A stretch of 64,000 nucleotides of DNA. Origin: Trissonchulus latispiculum (Eukaryota > Nematoda > Enoplea > Enoplida > Ironidae). The notes below the pieces were generated by a model that saw only the letters and a list, made by a program, of their open reading frames with translations, did no database searches and was not told the DNA's origin. Shown here piece after piece: positions 1 through 12,000 of the stretch (positions within the stretch are counted from its first letter, which is position 1; each line of letters opens with the position of its first letter). A program made the position numbers and the translations under genes. The stretch spans positions 26,226-90,225 of the forward strand of contig JASAND010021138.1 in assembly GCA_030248195.1 (NCBI GenBank). Direction: 5' to 3'.

Positions 1-1848
1 CAACTGCCTGGGACTAAGACTGCCATCCAAGGTTCATTGGTCAATTTCCGAACCTTGGAGTCAACGCAAGCAACAAATGTTAAAAATATATTATGCTTTT
101 GGTTGTATCAATGCACGGCAATTCTTTCTTTAAAGCAGTTTGTAAGTCAATATAATCCTACAGTGATCTTGGTTACAGTAAGTGACAGTACGAGTTTGCT
201 ACTGAATTGTAATTGGAACCACTCATACTTCATTTTAATTTCTTTAAATGTCCTCCTATTCTGGAAGCAACGTTCTAAGCGTCAACAGGAAAAAGTAGAC
301 ATCTTTGATCGAGTTATAGAGTGATTGAGCACCGAGTGATCGTCCATGGACAGACTATTCTGCCGACCCAAAATTTATGACTTTTAGGTTGAAGTACGCC
401 AGTACTCTAATGGATGAAAGTTCGATAATGGCTAAAGAAGTGGCTATGTGTCTCATGAAGAGATAACAACTATGCAGCAATCTTGTCAAAAATGGCAGAC
501 AACAAGATAAGGTATAATAAAATTCTTAACTTTTTATAAACATTAAATTCAGTTTAAAAGTCTTTGCAGAGATGCAAATCCGATATAGTTGAACTTTTCC
601 TTGGGAGTCTTGATTTTTGGGAAGAAACCAAACAGACATAGATAAGTTAGCCTACCAGATAAGAAGCATGAAAATAGGTAGGTAGCGGTAGTTTCAGCTC
701 TTTGGTCTGAGACGGAGTTGTAATAACTTGCAATATGCGATGAGGCATACTAATAATAATAATAATTTAAAAATGTGATATTAATTAGTTCATAATTCCA
801 CTTCCGACTGCTATAGTCCTGGATAATTAAACCGAAAAGTCAATTGAGCCAAGTCAGTGAATCTTGGTTTCGTTAGTTCTTTCATGAGTCTGTCAAGTCG
901 ATTTGTCATGGAGCCCCCATTTAGTCAGTGGGAACTGCCGTACATAATGGACTTTAACTCCACGAGTAATTAATTGCAATGGCAGTATCAACATTGAGGC
1001 GTCCCCATCAAAAATGTACAGTTTTTGAGCATAGCTATCCCTGATGCGAATAGTTGCATATCCTTTGATCAGATATTTGCTACAAATAGTAACATTGGAT
1101 TAGGAACGGGGCCCATAAATAATCTGCCAAAGTTCTTGTATAATCCGATGCAGTAATGATTCCTTTATGTGGCAGATTGTTAACTTGTCAATGCTAAAAT
1201 AAAGTGAATGTGTGTTGTTGTTTCTTGTATTGAAATTTGCAGGTAAATTGCAATAGGTAATTTGGAAAAATAGGCAATAGGCCCTATTAAAATGCGTTGC
1301 ATAAAACACTATTTGTTACAGGCCCATTTTTCATACCTATTGACGATAAAATCAACAGGTATCTATTAAAATTAGCTAATTTTATTGTGTAGGGTATATA
1401 GTTGCACTTTATATTCATACGATAGGTCTTAATGAAACGATAACTGTTAAATAAAGCGAAAAGTCGAGCAAATAATGCTGCAACAGTAAATAATAATAAC
1501 ATAACAAAAATAATTAAATAATAGGAAATAATGAACTAATATGAAAGATTAAACAAAAAGTTTCCATAAAAATTTGGTTTGTTTACTTATTTTACTTAAC
1601 GGTTGCATGCATTTTATTACATGTTTTAATTTAAAACTTTTAAGATGAATGTGGTTAGTTTTCGCGTGAAGCCACTGTCAACTGTCAAAGTTTTTCTCTA
1701 TGGTTTTGTTTTTAGACATTGACGGCACCCTGTGTTTCCATTCTTCATCCATTTTGCCGAAGCAAACTGCTGAATATGGCGAGTAGAAGCACTTATAATT
1801 GGAAACAATTATCTTCTATAATAATTCGAAAATTTGACTGATTCTATA
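1..1848. other. No supported gene
   Basis: AT-rich sequence. Short open frames on both strands lack splice-compatible edges, codon bias or recognisable motifs. From about 1249 a CCTATTG-rich arm of a repeat begins. Confidence 0.6.
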
Positions 1849-3072
1849 TAGGGTTGTGCTTAATACTAAAAAAGGGGGGCCGGGGCCGGCCCCCGGCCCC
1901 CCAAATTGGGGGGCCGGGCCGCTTCATTTGGGGGGCTGGCCCCCGGGGCCGTGTTCAACACCGGCCCCCGGAGCCGAGTTCACCGCGGCCCCCGTGCCTT
2001 TTCCTTAAGAATATAATGATTTGAAAATAGTAATTTTTGCATATTATTTTATACACTTACGTTGCAAGTTTGCGTTATTTTTTTGTTCTGTGAAAATAAA
2101 TGACTCCAATACCTTATTTCAATACTATACCTGCCCAGTTAACCCATCTTGCCAGTGCAGTGGCACATCAAACAGATTAGAATAAAAATAATTGTAGGAC
2201 TTAGAATAGACAGAATGGAATGTACTCCATTTTGGGAGAGGGAATCTTCCCTTCTGTCCCCTTTTCTAGATACAGGTTAATAGAAATTTAAATGTTCGTC
2301 TTGTTCTGCCGAAAACTTAAGAAAAACTACAGGTTTCTTAACATTTACTACAGGAAGGAAACTCTTGTAATTTTACTATGTGGATGTTTTCCAGAAAGTA
2401 TCCTACAACAGTCTGTAAAAATTACAAAAAACTCCACCGGCAACTAACGGCACAGGTCACTCTTGTAAGAAAACTACAAAAATGCCTATAGCTTCCATCA
2501 AACTCTCTAGGAGGGAATATTGGCCAGAGGGAAATTTAAAAGATAGAGGGAACTCAAGGAATTTATAAAAACAGATTCTAAACAGCTGTATAAACAGCTA
2601 TAAACTGTATCAGTCCATACATCTTAATGATAAGATTGAACTGATTTCCGATTAATACTTTGTTTCGACAATAATTTTCTAAGTTTTCCAAGAAAGCATT
2701 TTCAAGAAGTTATGTAGCTATTATAGAAGGTGAAAAATACCGAAAGCTAGAATTAAAAAATAGCTAATAACATCTTTTTTAATACGTCAGACTTGGCAAA
2801 TTCCATACTTTCCAGCATGAAATTGAAACGGGGGCCGGTTTGGAGGCCGTGGCCGACACCGGCCACCGGAACAACCCTAATTCTATATAGGTGATATTTA
2901 ACAGGTATTCAAATTGCTCGAGTTTTATGCCTATTGAAATCGTCAATTAAATTGGAAAAAATCGCCTATTCCCTATTGTAATTGAAAATTAGTTTTATGC
3001 CACTCTCTCATCCTATTTCCTATTGCCTATTGGACCTATTGGCCTATTGAAAGTTTTTTGCAACGGGCCCCT
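1249..3072. mobile_element. Element with CCTATTG-rich arms, interrupted by a nested hAT-like element
   Basis: The motif CAATAGG or its complement is repeated at 1249-1290 and again at 2930-3055 in inverted sense, and GTTGCA occurs at both outer edges. The inner part is occupied by the insertion at 1849-2879. A shorter element at 43215-43380 carries similar ATGCAACG ends. Boundaries are approximate. Confidence 0.45.
1849..2879. mobile_element. hAT-like non-autonomous element with GGGGCCGG arms
   Basis: The ends are inverted (TAGGGTTGT at the left, ACAACCCTA at the right) and an 8-bp direct repeat ATTCTATA flanks both sides (1841-1848 and 2880-2887). The left arm is a dense GGGGCCGG/CCCCGG array (about 1872-2000), with a shorter one at the right (2829-2868). 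No transposase frame is visible in the 1031 bp. Confidence 0.8.
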
Positions 3073-4360
3073 GAAAGCCTAACTCTGTCGTTTTTACCTA
3101 AGAGCTTTGTCAATGCTACATCGAAGTCATATTAAGCAGATTTATTCCAATAGCTAAGTGATATTCTGTAGTCACAGTTTCTACCTAATATTCGGAAGTG
3201 GTTTCAATAACTAAGAAATTAGAAATTAAGATGCTAATCTCTTGTTAACTTTGCATATTTAGCACGCAAAATCAACCCAGTTTTTGCTGGATAAGGATTT
3301 AATAGTATTCAAACCTTAACTTTATTACTTTTAAAATGTTAAATATAAATCAATACTACTTTCAAATGCTATTAAGCAGATTTAACTAGGTTAGCTTTTC
3401 TTCAAAAAAAGCCAAACACAAATTCAGGCCCCATACAAATCGCAAATTCCGCAATTTTCAATTTTAACTTTAAATTTTCAAAATATTCTCCGACATGACC
3501 TGATTTTTCAGGAATCGACGCAATTAAACAACAAAATTTGCAACATTTTGAAACAAAAATCACCCTCATTTTGTGAGAGTATATTACAGCCGAATGAAGC
3601 ACCACAGCGAAGGGATTATAGAAAAGTTATCTCTTTTACTGCCCGCCATTTTTACTAATTTTCTTGTTTATTCAATTAATAGCTGGATAGTTAAGTGATG
3701 AAAGAAACTAGCTGTCAAGGATATAAAATTTGCTCACACCTGAGCTAAATCCGTTACCAAAAGTTTTTCATGGTGTACCCTTTTATCCAAGGGAAGCTTG
3801 ACTTAGTACCCCCCTAGGATCAAATCAACGTGTATCAATGTACATCAGCTTGGTTAATCTCTCCAACATAGGCGCCAATTTCTACCTATGGGTCGGATTA
3901 TGCCTGTGTGGGCCTCGGGCCGGACGCGGGTCGGGAAATCAGCGGCATACAATTTTCTTCAAGAACAGTTAAATTTTTCCAGTTTGTAAAGATGTGAGTT
4001 ATGGAATTAAAGCCTTCACCGATTCTGAAATTATCTAATCTTTGGCACAATTCTGTTTTTCAATCAAACATGGCGTTACTCCCGGGGGTAGCACAGCTCT
4101 CACAAAAGGTGAGGTCGCTACTCTTATCAGAAGGATTTTCCCAACACTAGTAAACAATAACAGTTGACTAATTTTATTTACAGTTTCCCAAACAGTTTAC
4201 ATACAACAAAGCACCATCACCAATAGGTTGTACTGTGTACTCACTGTCATTGCAACGCTTTTCAAGAGTTGTCTAAAGTGAAAATGTACCAGTAAAAGTT
4301 AAGTATTTTTGTAAAGAATTCCAAGGATCTTTTACATTTTCAGCATATTAACATGAGAAC
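3073..4360. other. Gene A 3' flank, no supported gene
   Basis: AT-rich sequence with no coding signal. At 3890-3945 there is a short GGGCC/GGGTCGG-rich patch resembling the motif arms of elements elsewhere in the window. Confidence 0.5.
4173..4178 (-). promoter_or_regulatory. Candidate poly(A) signal of gene A
   Basis: AATAAA on the minus strand, about 185 bases downstream of the gene A stop codon. It is the first canonical hexamer I noticed in that direction; in such AT-rich DNA a chance match is possible. Confidence 0.4.
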
Positions 4361-6005
4361 TTAGGTATAAATTAGAAAGTATGAAACGGCAAAAATGTTC
4401 AGTTTTTGATTTTGTGCAAACTGTTCCACATTGAAAGCTTCTCTGCCAGCTAGACTCGAATCGGCAGCAAGGCGGCTGGTTTGCTCCAGAACCACAAAAA
4501 TGAAACGATGTCGACCTGGAATACAAAATTTTTAATTCCAAAGATTTTAATTAAAATTAATACTTTTTGATTAAAAATGTTAATTGCAATTTATATTGAG
4601 TTTAACTTCAAGTTATGCATTTAGTTATTGAGTCAACACTTTGACACGAGTTTACACATAGGACTGAGGACTAACCTAGTTGCTATGCTAAACTGTAGAT
4701 AAGCTAGTCTGAATAAACTTATTTTCGACCACACAATTATAAATTTATCTATTTGCTTAATTTTTTAGTTTATAATTAGCTTTTTTGTTTATTATTTGCT
4801 GTGTATTTATTACTTAGTGTACAATTACCCGAGCCTTTAGCTGGACTTGGTGTCAAATACTCAAACCAGACATCACCAGTGTTGAGTTCAGTTCCCACAA
4901 TGTTGACCACAAACCACTGTATAAACAGAGGCTCGGGAGCGTCAACATCTAAAATGATTTAAATTGCGAATTTTTGCGAACCAAATGTCTATTGGACAGA
5001 AATCAGGATTGAAAGATGTGAAGAAAAGTGTTCACGACGGACACCTAATTTCCGAGTTTCGGTACCAGTACAGCTTACCAACTGATGTGCATAAACCGAT
5101 AATTGTATAGCTTATTGCATTAATTTCAATGCTTGCTGACTTCCAAAAATCTATAAAAGCTATTTTTCACATGATAGGAATCAGTTTCTAAACTGGCTTC
5201 CGGACAGTAATCTTAGATTCTAGTTTAACCTATCTTCATATAAAAGATTTAGTCTAAAAAGTCTTCACTCCACCAAACAAAAACCAGAGCTGGCTATTCG
5301 GTTTAATTCTCACAGGCGAGTAAGCGGTCTGTTATCTTTCAGTAAACATCTAATATTCTATTTGATTAAATTTTAAATATTTAAATTTTAATTTAAATTT
5401 TAATTCTATACTATTTATTTACCGAGCAGCATTAGTGAGTAGAGGTGGTCCAAAGATTCAGGCCAGTACAGAAATCTTGGAGAATTGGCAACCTAAGATA
5501 AAGAAAAAACGAACAGCACCAAATAAACAGAAACGCAAAACAAGCAATTTGGATAATAAATAGAGTGAAAGGTTCCAGTCAGGATTGAGAGATGATTTCG
5601 CCTTTTAGGTTAAAATTTTACATTAAATTTTAAACTACTTATTCGGAATTAAAAGAGAAAGCTCACCTGCTCAACATCATAAACTTTTTGTTCTTCGATG
5701 GAACTGGAGGTAAATCTGAACTAAAAAAGGAAAAAAGGACATTAAAAATTCAGTAAAACAAAAATATAGTTCAGTGAACGAGTGGAAGATTGGTATATTT
5801 AAAGTTAAATAGAAATTTAGCACAAAAACAAAAAATAATGTCCGAGAGATTGGTTTTAGATTGTGAGAGGAACAGCATGTGTCACAAAGGGGTTTGACTT
5901 AAACTTACTATCACTTCAAACAACGGAGTGGTACTAAAAATTTGTGGCACAATCTGAAGTTCGCGAAGTTTGGCTTGGAATTCGAATCGACGGATCGGTG
6001 AAAAC
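4361..6005 (-). CDS. Gene A exons 14-18: PEBP domain 3 and C-terminus
   Basis: Exons 6005-5909, 5720-5667, 5492-5423, 4948-4829 and 4515-4361. The reading contains [56 protein letters not shown] and [11 protein letters not shown], ending FLIYT then TAA at 4361. This domain has lost several residues in the loop after D-x-D-x-P and has Gln where the pocket His precedes W. The C-terminal part is shortened. It is the most divergent copy and may bind a different ligand or none; that is inference. Confidence 0.88.
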
Positions 6006-9000
6006 CTAAAATAGAAAATTAATCACCAATATTAATATTTTATTTTTATTTTATTTTAATATTAATATCAATATTAATATTAATAATCAATATTAGAAAC
6101 TCGCGACGAAATTTGCAACCGTTTTGCCAAGATCGAATCCTTTCATAAATATTGACAAGCAATTGTAGAACAATTGTCACGTCAGTTGGGATACAAATTC
6201 CTTCTCGTTGAATCAAAATGATTTCTTCAAAATAACTTAATAATTAATTAATTAATTAATTGATTATTACATGACAATTTCGGCCACAGTGGGATCCCAG
6301 TCGGCATAGAAGAAATTTCCTGCCACCGGTTTCTGGACACAACCATTTCGACGGACGAAGGAACCCACATTGAAGTAGAGTCGGTCCTCGAGCAAATCCG
6401 AAGATAGGGTGGGACTGAAGATGGGATCAATTCTTCGGGTTTGCTCGAAGACAAAGAAAATGCAGCGATGTGCCCCTGAAACACAGATAGAATTTGAAAA
6501 TACTAAATTCCAATTGAGTTGAAACTTGAAAAGCGGAAGGTTTACTTAATTTTCCGAAAAATTATTGATAAAGTTCATTTGTGAGCATGCCTTTATGGAT
6601 GATTAGAAAAAGTGAAGCAAAGCGCTCAAGGCAGGGAATCGAATCACCGACTTGGCTGGCCTAAGTGACAAAATGTTTTGATCTATAATTACACTGATAT
6701 TCTTCCTTTTGATTTTCGATAAAATAAGTTTCATCTTAGATCATAATTGTAAATATGTTCAAATATGATCAAGAAAGAAATGAAGAAAAGTGTCCAGGGC
6801 GGAGATCAAACCACCGAGATGGTTGAACCGTATTCGACTACTCTGCTAGGTTACCAGAACAGACAATTACTCAATTGGAGTGATTTCAACATTGTCGGGC
6901 AAACATTTTGTAGGATACTAATTTCAAGGTTTAGAATTAAGTATCATACCAGTGGTTTGCTGAGGTTGCGGTCCCAAATACTCCGCCTGAAGATCGCCTT
7001 TGGCTATGGAACTGCCGGGGCAATTGGTGACCAGCCAGTGTAGGACACATCGCGATTGATAGTAGTCGATACTGGGTACATCCGAATCTGGAACGCACAT
7101 TAATTAGTCCGAATCCAGTTTGTTTTGTACTTTTTTGGCATCTGGAACAGGCTCATCCAACTGAATGTTACTTTCTGTAGGGTTAGTGTTTGACTTGCAG
7201 ATGTTGATTTTACTCAACGAATTTATCATGAGCGAGAAAAATAAAGGATTGTTTTTAAATCTTTACGAAGAAAAATAACGACTGCAAACATATTGTGAAC
7301 GTTACCGACAAATATCACAGTATAGAGCTATTAGTCAACGAATTAGAACTCTAGCTCTGCCACAAGGGGTTAAGTCAAATTGTAGTCTCCTTAAACGTAA
7401 AAGTTAGATCACTAAAAGCATCACTAGGCAGACCAATAGATCGATAAAATTGATCTCAAAGTTAGACACCAATTGACCGGGCCGGAATTACTGCAGTTGA
7501 GTAGGCTTGAAACAGTTCGCCATTTCGGCCCATTTCAAGATAAAAGTCACTTTTTGATGCGTTCTGATCTTCCACTTGATTTTCTTGAAGCTTTTATTTT
7601 CATGGGGGTTCTTGAGGTTCTGGGGTTCTTTATTGTTTGTAGAGATTTGATCTATAACTATGTTTAGTTTCATTTTTTGATGGGGGTTCTGGGGTTCTTG
7701 GGGGTTCTTAACTTTTCGAAGAGATTTGATCCGTGACTACATATATTTAGTTTCAAATTTTTGATGGGGGTTCTTGGGGTTCTGGGGGTTCTGAAATTTT
7801 TTTCAGGAGTTTTGATCCTCTACTGCCTAGTTTTAAGTGTTTGCTGGAAGTTCTGAGTGTTCTGGAGTCCGGGTGTACCGAAAAGTGTGCGCGTTGTCTG
7901 GGCTTAAATTAAGGACCAACTTGTTGTTCTTGTCGTCAGCTTTCGATTGATACCCATATTGTGGATATTGGATGTTTCATCACAGAATTTTCAGTCTAAG
8001 TTTATGAGAAAAGCCAGGAGGACCCCCCCCCCCCAAGTACACCCCGGTTATATGCTACAAATTTGATGATTGAGATATATATACATATTATAAACATATC
8101 ATGTCTGCTGAAGTACCTGCTGAAGGAAAGGATCCGCAACGTAGTCACGTACAAATCAAAGTCCTGGATGCAAACGCATGAAAAAAATTTGAGAACCTCC
8201 TTTTTTTCTGATGGGGGTTCTGGGGGTTCTAACTTTTATCTTGACATGGGCCGCCATTTCTAGTTACGGGTTACATGTGCTAACTAGGAAGCAAGCAGTG
8301 TTTTGTAACCGGGACTTTGTATTCATACCAAGAGCGAGAAAAATTAAGGTTGTTTTAAATCGCAGCGGAGAAAAATAACGGCTGCAAAAATATTGTGAAC
8401 GTTACCGACAAATATCACAGTATAGAGCTTATTCGGATCAGCATTCCATCGAACAGACGGTTGTTGACGACAGTCCGCTGGTTTCCCTCTTCGACTCGCC
8501 ACAACCTCGTAGCCCGATGAGTAGTTGACCTAAAGCTCAAAATGTAGACAGTTACACTTCGCCGAATACCATATAGTCTACCTGATATGTGCTGATAATG
8601 TATTTTCAGTATGTTGGAATGTTGACAATAACTGGCACAGAATTTACATTTGTATTAAGTAATTAAATTGTATTAAATTGGGTGTTATTTATCATCAGTA
8701 GAGCTTTGTGGTGCCGGCATCATATGCGTCTTGGTTCGATCTCTAACAGAGGTTTAATTTTTATAAATTAATAGAACAATAATGTGCTTAACGAGCCAAA
8801 ATGGTCCATTAGGTCACCATTTGAAAATTACATAACAAATCAACAAAATCTGCATCGGCCGGGAATCGAACCCGGGCCTCCCGCGTGGCAGGCGAGAATT
8901 CTTCCACTGAACCACCGATGCTTGTGAAAGACGATTTCACTGCTGGTCCGTTGACTTTACAACGATCTTGATTTTTCCTTGCAATTACACAACCGGCAGT

Positions 9001-12000
9001 TTTGTTAATCACAGACTGTAAATTGCAACAGTTGGGAATGCAATAACTGCAAATACGGCTAGTTTACAGTTTGATGTTACACATTTCATTCGTCTTAGGA
9101 TGGTTTCTTAATGAAAATTAGAAAATCGACCTGACAGTAACATTCCGGTGATTCGCGAACGACATCCGTAACGACTTCGTGTTGGCGGAAGGTTTCGTCC
9201 ACGCTGGCACCGCACCGGATCTGACTTCTAAAACGAAAAATTAGAAAATAAAAATTGAATAAATAAATTTTTTTAAAAATAAGCATGATACCTACAAACT
9301 GGACTCATTTTTGCACATTTTTCTATTTTTTCTAGACTTCCCAGTTTTGAGATTTCAGGGTTTCTAAGTTCCGAACTCCCAAATTTAAATTTAAATTATG
9401 ATTTCATTTTTAATTTAGAAGAAAAACATCGAAGATTCACCTCGTCACATCTTCGATTGAGGAGGTCAGGTAGAAGTTGCCAAAGGCCGGCGGTCGCTCC
9501 AACTCGTGTTCGATGACAAACGCCGTGACATTGAAGTTGGCTCGACCGGTCAGAGTGGTTGCTGAAATGTGCTCAAAGGTGGTTGGGGACAATCTCCGTG
9601 ACTGCTTGTAGACCAGAAATACCATCCGATGTGGGCCTGAAATATTAAAATGAAAGCCAATGAACAAGTAAGATATTGTGCAAAAGATTAGAAGTTTTCG
9701 CTGGGCTAACGATTGTTTACACGTGAGTATTTTTATCAAGCAAAATGCGTGCGAGGGCCCGGGCTGAGCAAACATAAAGGACCTGCTGTGCTTAGCATAT
9801 TGAAATGGATGATATTGGATTTGAAGTGGGGATCGAACCCATAACCATCGGTTTAATACTCCGACGCTCTGCCGATTGAGCCACCCAGGCACTGGCACTG
9901 TGAGAAAACCAAAAAAACATCAGAATTAAAGTTTTTTGCTCTGCTTTCACAAAACTGGACTCTATTTTAGATGACATCAGTTCTTCTACCCGTGCAAATT
10001 CACAATACACGCAATACATCGTAATACACGACATTACCGTACCATCGTCTGTCATTGTAAGGTTGTACTCTGCAATCACATCCCCAAGAGTGTATCTACT
10101 GCCCGGCACATTTACAATCAACCAATTCAGATAGGAACGTTGGCTTGGATTTTCTCGACTCGGCGAGTCAATATCTAAATTAATTGAAATGAAAATTAAA
10201 AATTAATTAAAATTGATAAAGATTGCTTAATTGATTTGATGAGTTGCAATTAATAATGGCTAACTCATTTTTGTATGCAGTGATTAAATAAACCAAAATT
10301 AGAGATTTCAAATTTATAACAACGCGAATAAAAATTATTATTATTTGGTCTGATTATTCTACTATTTTATTATCATTTTGGTGATGGTTTAATTTACCAA
10401 GAAACATTAGGGTGTAGAGTTCGTCATCTCTCGCAGACCATCTGCAGTAGCCTGGCTCAATTCTGGTCTAAAATTAACCAGCCAATTAAAACTAATGGAT
10501 GAATCAATGATTAGCAGTCATTGTTAATACAGAAATCTGTGAGCTTTTTTGAAAAGAGTTGTTTAAAAGGAAACAAAGTATTCTGCAAACAGTGTCAGTT
10601 CCTAAAACAGGCAGAAAGTCAGTTTGTTCTGAAGGTATTTGAAATTGCGTCGAAGCTAGTGTCATCCATGCACTTACATAAATGTATGGGATGATGTTTC
10701 CAAGATTAACCTTTTGTGTTCTATTTTGGTATTCAGCCTGAAATGATAAAGTATCTACTAAAAACAAGAGTACATAATATAAGAGTGTGCCTAGTGGCAC
10801 ACTCTATGTTGTCAGAGCAAAAAGTATGCTCTGCTCGCTAATGGCCCACCCCCCCGCAAATTAGACCCATCACTTCAAAGAATTTTGAGCGCTATGTTTG
10901 TGTTCTAAAGCTCGAAGCAGGCACAAAATTCGCGCACGCACTGCTTGTGTTTTCGAGAGCGTAGAGCTAGTGAGCGTACTCCCGTTTCGACTAGGTACTG
11001 ATTTGCGGGGGGGGGTTACTAGTGTCTGGGGGTGGGCCGTTAGCGTTCAGAGCATAGTTTTTGCTCTGATAACATAGAGCTTGCCTAGTGGCATACTCTT
11101 ATAATTATGTACTCTTGCTACAAATAATAAATAAACAGTTTAAACTAGTAATTTAATTTCTTTCATTATTTATACATAATCACCGGATTGCACCAATGAA
11201 GGTTAGCTCGGTGTTAAGCTAACCTCAAGGTTAACTCCGAGTTAACCTGATAATTCTCAGTTAATCCGTTGCACCAAATCAGGTTAAGTTAACCTCGAGG
11301 TTAACTCCGAACTAACTTAGTTTTCAGCGGCAGAAACTTAATCCTGAGTGCGATCAGGATTAACTGGGTACTAACTTTATTTTTAACATTTCAGCCTTAA
11401 TTTTTCGGAAAAATCCGTCACGGACTTTTCAAACTATTATTTCTGCATGCTCCATTCTTTTTTCCAAAAAATATTTTGCACTTTAGTTTTAAAAGTTCCT
11501 CATGAGATTCGATCCACTACTTCAGCAATGGCCTTGAGCTCAGAGTTAAGGAGAGCTAAGACTTAGCTCGGAGTTAACCTTGAGGTTAACTTAGTCGTCA
11601 GCTAACCTTGACGTATGATGATTGGATACATTGACTAAAGAAACTAATATGATTGGTTAAAGATAACCCTGAGCTGAAGGTTAGGGTTTGTTATTCTTTA
11701 AAAGACCGAGGTTGGTGCAACGGCCTAACTTTAACTCTGAGTTTGAGCTCAGCTGTAGAATAGCTAACACCGAGTTAACTCGGTGTTAAGCTAGCACCGA
11801 GCTAAGTTAGTCCGATTTGGTGCAATCGGGCGAATAACTGATTCTCTACAAAGCAAAATTTAATTAGTATGCTTCCAAACATTTTCGCCAAATTAATCCT
11901 TTCTCAAAACATGCTCAACTTGGCCAATCACAAACTACATACTATCTACTTCTAAATCTCACTTCTAGAATACACTTTGGCGGTTCCGGTATGACATCTG

